This document shows positions 8,842-16,320 of a DNA stretch of 58,317 nucleotides, piece by piece. The stretch's first letter is position 1. Every line of letters begins with the position of its first letter. Both the position numbers and the translations under genes were made by a program. Source of the stretch: Acidimicrobiaceae bacterium. GTDB lineage: Bacteria > Actinomycetota > Acidimicrobiia > Acidimicrobiales > RAAP-2. Below the pieces are notes generated by a model that made no database searches, was not told the origin of the DNA, and saw only the letters and a list, made by a program, of their open reading frames with translations. The stretch spans positions 21,628-79,944 of the forward strand of contig PLHJ01000012.1 in assembly GCA_003138895.1 (NCBI GenBank). Direction: 5' to 3'.

Positions 8842-9752
8842 GAATCGGCATAACTGGAGCTTCAGGTCTCATTGGTGGCGCATTGACAAAGGCACTACTC
8901 CAACGCGGTGACACCGTCATCCCTTTCGTTCGTCCCACGACCTCGACAAAAGTTGGACTTCGTATTCGTTGGAACCCAGATACCGGTGACGTCGACAGCG
9001 CCGATATTGCAGAAGTGGGCGAACTAGACGCCGTCGTGAACTTATCGGGCGCAGGCATTGCCGACAAACGTTGGTCGAACGATCGGAAAAAGGAAATTCT
9101 TGAATCTCGCGTTCAGTCAACGTCACTTCTTTCGCAGGTACTTCCCACCTTTTCGTCACCACCACGGATTCTTGCCAGTGGTTCCGCCATTGGTTTTTAC
9201 GGCTCCAGCGACAGCAAGGTTTTCGACGAGAATTCGCCCGTCGGCGACGACTTTTTGGCCGACGTCTGTCGCCGATGGGAACAAGCTGTCTCACCTCTCA
9301 CTGGCACGAGTACGGGCGTGGCATTTCTTCGTACTGGAATCGTCCAAAGTACCCAAGGTGGATCACTCAAACAACAGTTGCCACTCTTTCGTTTTGGAGT
9401 CGGTGGCGCCTTGGGATCAGGAAGACAGTGGTTAAGCCCGATTTCCCTGAACGACGAAGTTCGTGCAATTCTTTTCATCATCGATCACACGCACACGGGA
9501 GCGTTCAATCTCGTTTGCCCCAATCCTTTGACGAACCAAGAATTCACAAGAGAACTTGGCAAAGTTTTACGACGACCGGCAATCTTCAAAGTTCCTTCGA
9601 TTGCGCTTTCGGCGGTCCTTGGATCCGAACTCGTTCACGAAGCAGTGTTAGCAAGTCAACGTGTCGTTCCGAACCGTCTTTTGGAACTTGGTTTCTCATT
9701 CGAACAACCGACGAACAAAGAAATTCTTAGTTTCGTCTTGAATAGGCACTAA
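8838..9752 (+). CDS. TIGR01777-family NAD(P)-dependent epimerase/dehydratase-like protein
   Basis: A 304-residue extended short-chain dehydrogenase-type protein. The N-terminal Rossmann motif GITGASGLIGGAL binds NAD(P). The stretch ASGSAIGFYGSSDSKVFDEN and the later LASQRVVPNRLLELGF fit the TIGR01777 (YfcH/SulA-like) group. That group is widespread, but its reaction is poorly defined. The ATG at 8838 overlaps the hydrolase stop (ATGA) and gives a normal N-terminus, so it is chosen over the GTG at 8826. A small hairpin (9764-9777) follows the stop but is weak as a terminator. Confidence 0.87.
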   Translation: MRIGITGASGLIGGALTKALLQRGDTVIPFVRPTTSTKVGLRIRWNPDTGDVDSADIAEVGELDAVVNLSGAGIADKRWSNDRKKEILESRVQSTSLLSQVLPTFSSPPRILASGSAIGFYGSSDSKVFDENSPVGDDFLADVCRRWEQAVSPLTGTSTGVAFLRTGIVQSTQGGSLKQQLPLFRFGVGGALGSGRQWLSPISLNDEVRAILFIIDHTHTGAFNLVCPNPLTNQEFTRELGKVLRRPAIFKVPSIALSAVLGSELVHEAVLASQRVVPNRLLELGFSFEQPTNKEILSFVLNRH

Positions 9753-9949
9753 TGAAAAGGTTCCGAAGAATCCTTCGTTAGTTGGGTTTTCCCGCTCTCC
9801 ATTTCAACTAATTCACAAATGAGCGTGATTCGCGCAGTTCCATACGCATAAGAGACCCACGACGTTTCTAGACTCGAGTCTGCTGCCTTGTCTATCGAAA
9901 AGCCCACCACTAAGGTTTCGGCATTGCCACGAACGGGCACCATTGGGGA

Positions 9950-12007
9950 ATGAGCCAAGGCTCATTCGAGGAGGCAGTTCCAATCAAAGCAAATGGAACA
10001 TTCCGACGATGCTTGATCACTGGAGTGGCAATCGGGTTGCTTGCGGCAAGTTTTGGTGTTGCCGAAATTTCCGCGAGTGCTTCGTCGAGTGCAAGCTGGA
10101 CGGTCAAGTTGCCCAACCTCGTATCGTCAACACCGAATTACGAATTTCCCTACGCGACGTCGCCATATTTTTCGCAAACAACTGTCACCGACTTCCAGCA
10201 GTTGCAGTACCGACCCCTGTACTGGTTTGGTGGCCCCAACAGCGTCACCATCAATGCGTCGGAATCTCTGGCCACAACACCTGTTTTCAGCAGCAATGAC
10301 AAGACGGTCACCGTCAATTTGAAGCCCGGCCTTAAGTGGAGCAATGGCGAAGCAGTGACGTCAGCCAACGTGCTGTTGTGGATGAATCTCATGGCTGCCG
10401 TGCCGAGCGGTTGGGCCAATTACATTTCACCCCTCAACCGAAGGGTGCTCAGCATTCCAGACATCATCAGTTCGATTGCGGCGCCCTCGGCGACGTCAGT
10501 GGTATTTCATCTAAGCACTGCAGTTTCACCGCAATGGTTTCTCTACGACGAACTTTCCCAAATTACGCCACTTCCCCAGGCGTGGGACATCGTGACCACT
10601 GGGTGGACCCCTGGAACGACGCCGATTTACACAGCATCAAATGCAGTCAGTGCGAGTGGTGGCAACCTTGCCTACACGAGCGCAATCAGCAGTTGTCCCG
10701 CATCGAGGTGGATTGGAGACGGAAACGACGGTCCCGCTTCAAACTTCAACGACATCAACGGGACCGCCACCGTAGTTCCATCCTCAGAAGTTTCAGCAGC
10801 GCAATACTGCACTGAAGTGTTTTCACTTATGAGTGCGTACTCGATGGACACAAATGACTATGCCGCGACGAATACCAACACTTACAAGTTGTTCCAAGTG
10901 ACCGATGGACCATGGCACTTGACGTCGTACAACCTTTCACAAGGCAATTACGCCCTCGCCCGTGTGTCCTCGTACCGGGGAACTGTTACGGGAACCGCGA
11001 AAAACCTTGACTTCGTTCCTTGTACGAGCGACCAGACTTGCTACAACTTGGTACTAGCTGGCGCCGTTACCCAGGGGGAACTACCCGCTGAGTACGCCAA
11101 GCCCATCGCAAATTTGTCGCTGGTTTCGCGTGCGCAGTCGAGCGGTGCCCAAAAGGCGGGCTACCGACTCGTCGTGAACGACCCGTGGTCCTTTAACTAC
11201 GCCGTCATTAATTTCGATTCAGTCCTTGGCTCCAGCGGCGATAACGGCAGAATATTGTCACAGACGTACGTGCGCCAGGCTCTCAACGAATTGAGCAATC
11301 AAGCGCTCGTCATCAAGAATTACTTGAAAGGTCTTGGGTACGAAACCACCGGACCTGTACCGGCTCAGCCAGCCAGCCCGCTCGGTTCACCAATGACCTC
11401 ACCGGCATTCCCGTTTTCAATCTCGAAGGCCAAAGCGTTACTTATCGCCAATGGCTGGAACATTGTTGGCGGTGTGATGACCTGTATAAAACCTGGTGTT
11501 GGGAAAGGCGACTGTGGCGCCGGCATTAAAGCCAGCGACACATTGAACTTTCAAGTCTTGTATTCGTCTGGTTCCAGCCAGGAACAACAAGTCGAACAAC
11601 TTTTCCGGACAAACTGCGCCGCCGCGGGCATCAAAATTACGCTGAGCGCCGCGTCCTTCGACAGCGTTCTTGGCGTCAGCTCCGTTGCCGGCGCCACGAA
11701 CTGGGATTTAGCCGACTGGGGCAACGGTTGGATCTATTTCCCACACTACGACCCGACGGGCGAGAACCTTTTCGCTACCGGTGCAATTGCCAATTCGGGT
11801 GCGTATAGCAACGTCACTGCGGACAAGGAAATTCTCGGTACCGTCTTTGGCGGCGTCACTCTTACGCAGTACGACAAATTCATGGCACTTTCTGATCCCG
11901 TTATCTATCACGCTGATACGGTTGGGCTCGTAGAAGTGAAATCCAGCGTTAAGGGTTTTGGTGTAAGTCCTCTTGGTACGTTCACTCCCGAAAACTGGTC
12001 AGAGTAA
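9950..12007 (+). CDS. ABC transporter solute-binding protein, family 5 (second paralog)
   Basis: About 685 residues from the ATG at 9950. It is a paralog of the protein at 1893-3710, with shared landmarks TPNY near the mature N-terminus, DFQQL, TVTV, AVPSG and TYVRQALNE, and the same late GEN/GEPL...TGA segment. A hydrophobic run (CLITGVAIGLLAASFGV) marks a signal peptide; no lipobox is seen. The start is doubtful. The ATG has GGGGA immediately adjacent with no spacing and adds an acidic leader, whereas a strong GAGGAGG lies 8 nt before an in-frame ATC at 9983 that would give a normal signal peptide. It is probably an alternative receptor for the same permeases. Confidence 0.88.
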   Translation: MSQGSFEEAVPIKANGTFRRCLITGVAIGLLAASFGVAEISASASSSASWTVKLPNLVSSTPNYEFPYATSPYFSQTTVTDFQQLQYRPLYWFGGPNSVTINASESLATTPVFSSNDKTVTVNLKPGLKWSNGEAVTSANVLLWMNLMAAVPSGWANYISPLNRRVLSIPDIISSIAAPSATSVVFHLSTAVSPQWFLYDELSQITPLPQAWDIVTTGWTPGTTPIYTASNAVSASGGNLAYTSAISSCPASRWIGDGNDGPASNFNDINGTATVVPSSEVSAAQYCTEVFSLMSAYSMDTNDYAATNTNTYKLFQVTDGPWHLTSYNLSQGNYALARVSSYRGTVTGTAKNLDFVPCTSDQTCYNLVLAGAVTQGELPAEYAKPIANLSLVSRAQSSGAQKAGYRLVVNDPWSFNYAVINFDSVLGSSGDNGRILSQTYVRQALNELSNQALVIKNYLKGLGYETTGPVPAQPASPLGSPMTSPAFPFSISKAKALLIANGWNIVGGVMTCIKPGVGKGDCGAGIKASDTLNFQVLYSSGSSQEQQVEQLFRTNCAAAGIKITLSAASFDSVLGVSSVAGATNWDLADWGNGWIYFPHYDPTGENLFATGAIANSGAYSNVTADKEILGTVFGGVTLTQYDKFMALSDPVIYHADTVGLVEVKSSVKGFGVSPLGTFTPENWSE
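9968..9985 (+). promoter_or_regulatory. Strong ribosome-binding site preceding a possible ATC start
   Basis: GAGGAGG (9968-9974) lies inside the annotated binding-protein frame, 8 nt before the in-frame codon ATC at 9983-9985. Starting there yields (M)KANGTFRR followed directly by the hydrophobic core, a textbook signal peptide. Starting at the ATG at 9950 adds 11 residues including two Glu. Either a rare ATC start is used or the base is an ATG in reality; this is inference. Confidence 0.35.
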
Positions 12008-12071
12008 TTTTGCAACGCTGAATTCGTAGTCTCACGGGCAACTGGATTGTGACCCTATGAGAAAGCGCGAA

Positions 12072-12728
12072 TTACGCAGTCATTGATGGCAATGCCCAAC
12101 TACGTCGATGCATAGGCGTCGGTCCAAACTGTTTCAAAGCCTCCAAGTGTTCGGGGGCGCCGTAACCCTTGTTGCGGTCCCAGCCAAACCGAGAATCTTG
12201 TTCTCCAATTTCCACCATCAAAGCGTCGCGAACCACCTTTGCGATTACGGACGCTGCAGCAATCGAAGCGCACGTGTGATCACCTTTCACCACATTTAAC
12301 GATGGCAAGAAAATAAACGGCAATTCTGGCAAGGGAGTCGTCGAAAAGTTCATCGCCCCAGAGGGTTGTAACAGATTGAGATTTCCATCGATAAGTGCCG
12401 AACAAGGAGTGGTGCCGAGTTTTGACAGCGCCCGATTAGCAGCTACTGCCAGCGCCGTTCGAAGGCCCCAATCATCAATTTCTTCGGCGCTGGCCATACC
12501 AACGGCGGAAGCGTCACACCAATCAAGGATGGGCTGCACTAGAGCTTCGCGCTGCGAAGCGGAGAGTTCTTTGGAGTCATCAAGTCCCTTTGGTATTGCA
12601 TCAAGGGCAGAAATCAGAACCGCGCCGACCGCAACAGGTCCTGCGAGCGCGCCACGACCGACCTCGTCGATTCCCACTACGGGTCCTGAAGCGAGCGCCA
12701 AAGCTTCAAACTCTAAATGGGGCGCCAC
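12072..12728 (-). CDS. rnhB: Ribonuclease HII
   Basis: A 218-residue RNase HII, which cleaves the RNA strand of RNA-DNA hybrids and starts removal of single ribonucleotides from DNA. The conserved GIDEVGRGALAGP near residue 19 carries the catalytic Asp-Glu pair. LDDSKELSASQRE, IDGN and KGDHTCASIAAASVIAKVVRD contain the remaining family residues, and the tail RNKGYGAPEHLEAL is typical. The start is GTG. It converges with the second binding-protein gene and is divergent from cofC. A separate RNase HI is encoded at 52482-52925, so the organism has both types. Confidence 0.96.
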   Translation of the reverse strand: MAPHLEFEALALASGPVVGIDEVGRGALAGPVAVGAVLISALDAIPKGLDDSKELSASQREALVQPILDWCDASAVGMASAEEIDDWGLRTALAVAANRALSKLGTTPCSALIDGNLNLLQPSGAMNFSTTPLPELPFIFLPSLNVVKGDHTCASIAAASVIAKVVRDALMVEIGEQDSRFGWDRNKGYGAPEHLEALKQFGPTPMHRRSWALPSMTA

Positions 12729-12771
12729 GCCTCCAAGGTACCTTCTAGGACCGTCGCTCTAAGGTTTCTTT

Positions 12772-13362
12772 ATGGACGAGCGCGAACATGACCCCAGTTC
12801 GACGTATAACGAGGCCATTGTGATCCCGCTCAAGGGATTCCACGGCGCAAAAACACGCCTGCGTGACGAACTGGGCGAAGCCCAAGCAAGCGCTTTGGCT
12901 GAGAAGTTGGCGACGCACGTTCTTGAAGCGTCAAAGCCGCGAACCCGAATAGTGATCTCGGACGACGACGAGATACTTGCATTTGCCGAGTCCGTGGGAG
13001 CGGTCGCCTTTCGCACTGCCTTTACGACGCTCAACGGCGCCGTTGATGATGCGTATGGGCAACTAGGACCTTCTTATAAGCGCCTCATCTTCGTGCACGG
13101 CGATCTGGCTCGACCTCAGGGCCTTGGAACGACCACATTCAGGGAAAACATCAGTATTTATACGGATCACGCCGGAAATGGCACCAATGTTCTGGTTTTG
13201 CCAACGGGCCTTGATTTTCGGTTCGCTTACGGTCCTTTTTCAGCTCAAGCCCATCAAAAGGAAGGCTTTCGTTTGGGAGTCGATTGTGAGGTCATCCGCG
13301 ATTCTCCTTGGCAATTTGACGTCGATGAACCCGGCGACACTCGCCACCTCGAAAGCCAATGA
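12772..13362 (+). CDS. cofC: 2-phospho-L-lactate guanylyltransferase-like protein (coenzyme F420 biosynthesis)
   Basis: A 196-residue nucleotidyltransferase-fold protein. VIPLKGFHGAKTRLRDEL near residue 16 is the nucleotide-binding start of CofC/FbiD proteins, HGDLARP is the metal-binding region, and GNGTNVLVLPTGLDFRFAYG and the terminal DVDEPGD are CofC signatures. CofC/FbiD activates 2-phospholactate or phosphoenolpyruvate with GTP to build the F420 side chain. No other F420 gene is in the window. A strong terminator follows directly after the stop. Confidence 0.85.
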   Translation: MDEREHDPSSTYNEAIVIPLKGFHGAKTRLRDELGEAQASALAEKLATHVLEASKPRTRIVISDDDEILAFAESVGAVAFRTAFTTLNGAVDDAYGQLGPSYKRLIFVHGDLARPQGLGTTTFRENISIYTDHAGNGTNVLVLPTGLDFRFAYGPFSAQAHQKEGFRLGVDCEVIRDSPWQFDVDEPGDTRHLESQ

Positions 13363-13389
13363 AAAAAGGGGGGCAAAGCCCCCCTTTTT
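13363..13389. terminator. Bidirectional intrinsic terminator
   Basis: AAAAAGGGGGGC (13363-13374) and GCCCCCCTTTTT (13378-13389) form a perfect 12-bp stem around an AAA loop. It follows the cofC stop directly and ends with five T on the plus strand. By symmetry it also gives a T-tract on the minus strand after the histone-like gene, so it can serve both convergent genes. Confidence 0.93.
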
Positions 13390-13413
13390 CCACGTTCCCT
13401 TACGGGACACGTA

Positions 13414-13668
13414 CTACTTGCGCTTGGCAGCCTTCTTCGCAGGAGCCTTCTTCGCAGCCTTCTTCGCAGGACGCTTCTTAGCAACCTTCTTAGCAGGAGC
13501 CTTCTTCTTGGCAGCCTTCTTCGCAGGACGCTTCTTAGCAACCTTCTTAGCAACTGCCTTCTTCTTGGCAGGAGCCTTCTTCACGGCCTTCTTAGCAGGA
13601 CGCTTCTTGGCAGCCTTCTTAGCAGGAGCCTTTTTGGCCGGAGCCTTTTTCTTCGCGGCAGTAGCCAC
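13414..13668 (-). CDS. Histone H1-like lysine/alanine/proline repeat protein
   Basis: 84 residues made almost wholly of Lys, Ala, Pro, Val and Arg in degenerate KAPAKK / KRPAKKA / KKVAK repeats. There is no HU or other folded domain. Such tails occur at the C-terminus of mycobacterial HupB and in histone H1-like bacterial proteins, and they bind DNA non-specifically. Here the tail stands alone. The GTG start at 13668 is supported by GGAGGG 4 nt upstream, and a terminator follows, so it looks like an independent monocistronic gene. The likely role is a nucleoid-associated or RNA-binding protein. Confidence 0.8.
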   Translation of the reverse strand: MATAAKKKAPAKKAPAKKAAKKRPAKKAVKKAPAKKKAVAKKVAKKRPAKKAAKKKAPAKKVAKKRPAKKAAKKAPAKKAAKRK

Positions 13669-13715
13669 TTTCCCTCCTTGGGACTCAACGTTGAATCAAC
13701 TTGGGACCTGCCGGA

Positions 13716-13728
13716 CACCACCGTGGTG
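13716..13728. promoter_or_regulatory. Small palindrome upstream of the histone-like gene
   Basis: CACCAC-C-GTGGTG forms a 6-bp dyad about 48 bp upstream of the histone-like start (minus strand), in the 254-bp divergent spacer shared with the coupling-ATPase gene. It could be an operator. Nothing else identifiable is seen in this spacer (13669-13922). Confidence 0.25.
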
Positions 13729-13922
13729 CCAAACAATTTTCGGTACCTCCTTGACCACATGAACTCGATCGTGAACTGCCCAGCCACCCGGCTGTGCAAT
13801 AACCAATCGCAGTGCACGGCCCTTAGTGATGAAGAGTTATGTCCCGACACACGCATGCATCGCGTTACAACGTTCGTCTTCGTCACACAAGGACACTTAA
13901 AGTTCACTCGCTTTTTCATCCA

Positions 13923-15257
13923 ATGTCAAGCATCCTCACTTCGCGACCGTTGTTTTTACTTATGAAGGACTTAGGAAATTATTTAGGACGAACGTCAAAT
14001 GGTGACGCAATGAGCGGTGAAGAACGCTCCACACTCGTTCTTGGACCGTCTCGCAGTGGAAAAACGTCGTCAATAATTATTCCGAATCTCCTGATGACAA
14101 GGCGTGCGGTCGTTACTACTTCCACGAAAGATGACGTTGTTCAAACAATGGCGAGTGCGACGAGTAATCGAGCAACTTTGCTGTTTGATCCAAGCGGAAC
14201 TGTCCGTGTTCCACGTGGTGTTCATCGTGTCGGATATTCATCTATTCGTCAAGGAAAAACGTGGGACGGAGCAGTTTTGGCAACGAGGACGATGACCGAC
14301 GTCGCTCGTCGTAACCGCGTTGATCGAAGTGACGACCATTGGACCGAGCGAGCAAGCACGTTGGTCGCACCTCTCTTGCACGCAGCAGCACTCAATGACA
14401 TCACGATGCCGGCGCTTAGTTCGCGCGTTGATCTGCGTCAAGCGAGCGACGCGTTAGAAGATCTGACACGTCAATACGGCGAACATCATCCGTCCGTCAC
14501 GTCGTTGCAGGGTGTTCTCGCTACCGAAGAACGCGAACTATCTGGTGTCTGGTCAACCGCGTCGGGACTCTTCGCGGGTCTTCGCACCGAAGCCGCGCGC
14601 CAAGCCAGTCGCGAAGCACCACTCGACGTTGCCGAATTTCTAAAAGGACGCCATCATTTACACATTGTTGCGCCGAGTCGACACCAAGCCGTGACGGTGC
14701 CTCTCGTGGTTGGACTCATTGATGAACTCGTGCACGCCACCTACGACCGTCACCACGAGGGTGCACAGCTCCTTCTCGCCTTAGATGAGCTCGCGAACGT
14801 CGCGCCACTGCCACAATTGGCCAGCATTGTCTCCGAGGGCGGAGGCCAGGGTGTACTGACCCTCGCGTGTTTGCAAGATCTTTCCCAGGCGCGGGGGCGT
14901 TGGGGCGCGAACGCCGACGGTTTCTTATCTCTATTCCCGACGACCGTTGTGTTGCCGGGAATTGCGGACAATTTCACTCTCGAAATGTTTGCCAGTTTGG
15001 CGGGACGAGAATACGTGTCGTCGCCCGTTTTGCAGCGAAACGCCCGTGGCGCGGCGTCAGGAAGTTCGTTTTCATGGAACGAACGCGAACGAGTCACGAA
15101 TGCCGAATTGGCCCACGGTCGACCGGGTTTTGCACTCGGCCTCGACGCCACGAAACAATTGCGTTGGATTGCCCTCACGCCGGCACACCGTGACGAACGA
15201 TTTCAAGGTCACCTCGAGCGGTCGCCGTACGAGCGGTCGAGAGACCGCGCGCGCTGA
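13923..15257 (+). CDS. VirD4/TraG-like type IV coupling ATPase, soluble form
   Basis: About 444 residues from the ATG at 13923; 13839 and 13962 are other in-frame ATGs, and none has a clear ribosome-binding site. Walker A is LGPSRSGKTS near residue 41, the following STKDD is typical of TraG/VirD4 proteins, Walker B is LLLALDELANVAPLP near residue 285, and SEGGGQGVLTLACLQDLSQAR matches the TraM-recognition domain. In conjugation such ATPases bring relaxase-bound DNA to a secretion channel. No N-terminal membrane helices are present, unlike classical VirD4. It overlaps the convergent relaxase gene by 49 bp; no secretion-channel genes are near. Confidence 0.87.
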   Translation: MSSILTSRPLFLLMKDLGNYLGRTSNGDAMSGEERSTLVLGPSRSGKTSSIIIPNLLMTRRAVVTTSTKDDVVQTMASATSNRATLLFDPSGTVRVPRGVHRVGYSSIRQGKTWDGAVLATRTMTDVARRNRVDRSDDHWTERASTLVAPLLHAAALNDITMPALSSRVDLRQASDALEDLTRQYGEHHPSVTSLQGVLATEERELSGVWSTASGLFAGLRTEAARQASREAPLDVAEFLKGRHHLHIVAPSRHQAVTVPLVVGLIDELVHATYDRHHEGAQLLLALDELANVAPLPQLASIVSEGGGQGVLTLACLQDLSQARGRWGANADGFLSLFPTTVVLPGIADNFTLEMFASLAGREYVSSPVLQRNARGAASGSSFSWNERERVTNAELAHGRPGFALGLDATKQLRWIALTPAHRDERFQGHLERSPYERSRDRAR

Positions 15258-16288
15258 CGCCAAGCATCAAGGTCCATCTCCTTGGTTGGCCGAGGGCCAT
15301 GTCGGCGCACGTCGTCAATTTGTCTCGCTTGTGGAACACCAATACCCTCTTCTCTGATTCCCCTTGACGTTCGAAGCGTCGGATAGAGCTCGTCCACCAT
15401 GCCGGTGACGTCACTCGCTCGCACCCCAAAAGTGGCAGCGTTCGCAAACGCCGTCACGATATCTCGTCGAGTTACGCGCAATTGGCCTTCGAAATGTCCT
15501 CCAAAGACGTGTTCGTCCAGTTCATTTGGATCACGCGAGGGGCGTTGAGGTTCGAATTCTGCTTCGTAATGCTCAAGGTCACGACCCCACGAGGACGTGG
15601 CGTCATCACGCGACCAATGATGTTTCTCGCCGCGTTCACGGTGATGTCCTGGCCACAAAGTTCGATGTCCCGAATCCACGCCTTCCACGTGCTCAACCCC
15701 TTGAAACGATCGCCAGATATTTCGACCGGTGCGCTCTCGAATATCGATGCGCAGCGATGCTCGATACAACGCGTCGGCCGCTTCGAGGTGAACGTTGAGT
15801 GATCGACTATCGAGGGCATGAGCAGAATCGTGCGGTCGAGAGCCCACGAGCACGTGATCGTGCAAGTGGGGTTCGCTATGACGATTGACGCCGTGGGTAA
15901 AAGCCACCACGCTTTCCCAACGTCCTTGTTCGTCACGGACGTCGCCACCGTGCTGAAGGCGTGTTACGACGCCGCGCTCATCAAGGTACTGAATGGCAGA
16001 GGCCACCGCGTCACGATGCGCTCGAACAACATCGCACTGCTCTTCGTGCGTGCCCACGGCCAACAAAATCGAGATTGGTCGCGGAGCCGCGACCACGAGG
16101 TCAAAACCAACCACGCTGGATCTCTCGGTGGCACACAACACGTGTTCGACGTCGCGTTCATTCGTCCAGTCCCCCGATCCACGGATCCACCACCCGGCGT
16201 CGCCCTCTCGCACGCCACTTAGTTCGAGTGCGCGGTCGGAACTCAAATACCTAACGTCACGCGACGTTCGCGGCAACATTCGAATCAC
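15209..16288 (-). CDS. TrwC/MobF-type relaxase domain protein (no helicase domain)
   Basis: 359 residues from a GTG at 16288 that has GGAGG 4 nt upstream. The region GFDLVVAAPRPISILLAVG (about residues 61-79) resembles the TrwC core. AFTHGVNRHSEPHLHDHVLV (about 129-148) contains the three-His metal site (H141, H143, H145). Tyr14 near the N-terminus is a candidate nucleophile, although MobF enzymes usually have more than one tyrosine there. The long helicase part of TraI/TrwC is absent. It lies 32 bp downstream of the PafBC-like regulator, on the same strand. Probable role: site-specific nicking of DNA for transfer or another single-strand process. Confidence 0.8.
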   Translation of the reverse strand: MIRMLPRTSRDVRYLSSDRALELSGVREGDAGWWIRGSGDWTNERDVEHVLCATERSSVVGFDLVVAAPRPISILLAVGTHEEQCDVVRAHRDAVASAIQYLDERGVVTRLQHGGDVRDEQGRWESVVAFTHGVNRHSEPHLHDHVLVGSRPHDSAHALDSRSLNVHLEAADALYRASLRIDIRERTGRNIWRSFQGVEHVEGVDSGHRTLWPGHHRERGEKHHWSRDDATSSWGRDLEHYEAEFEPQRPSRDPNELDEHVFGGHFEGQLRVTRRDIVTAFANAATFGVRASDVTGMVDELYPTLRTSRGIREEGIGVPQARQIDDVRRHGPRPTKEMDLDAWRQRARSLDRSYGDRSR

Positions 16289-16320
16289 GGCACCTCCTAC
16301 AGAGGTGCCCAACGGTCGCG

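Noticed and set aside
9749..9958. 69-codon minus-strand frame in the gap between the epimerase and second binding protein
   Set aside because: No ribosome-binding site or recognisable feature, and it would overlap both neighbouring coding ends.
13414..13668. DNA-level repeats resembling a CRISPR or satellite array
   Set aside because: The repeats are irregular and follow codon periodicity of KAPAKK units in a protein gene; there are no unique spacers.
13124..13762. Plus-strand 212-codon frame rich in Phe/Ala (FFAGAF-type repeats) across cofC and the histone-like gene
   Set aside because: It is the antisense reading of the lysine-rich repeat gene; GGAGGG, start and terminator support the minus-strand gene instead.
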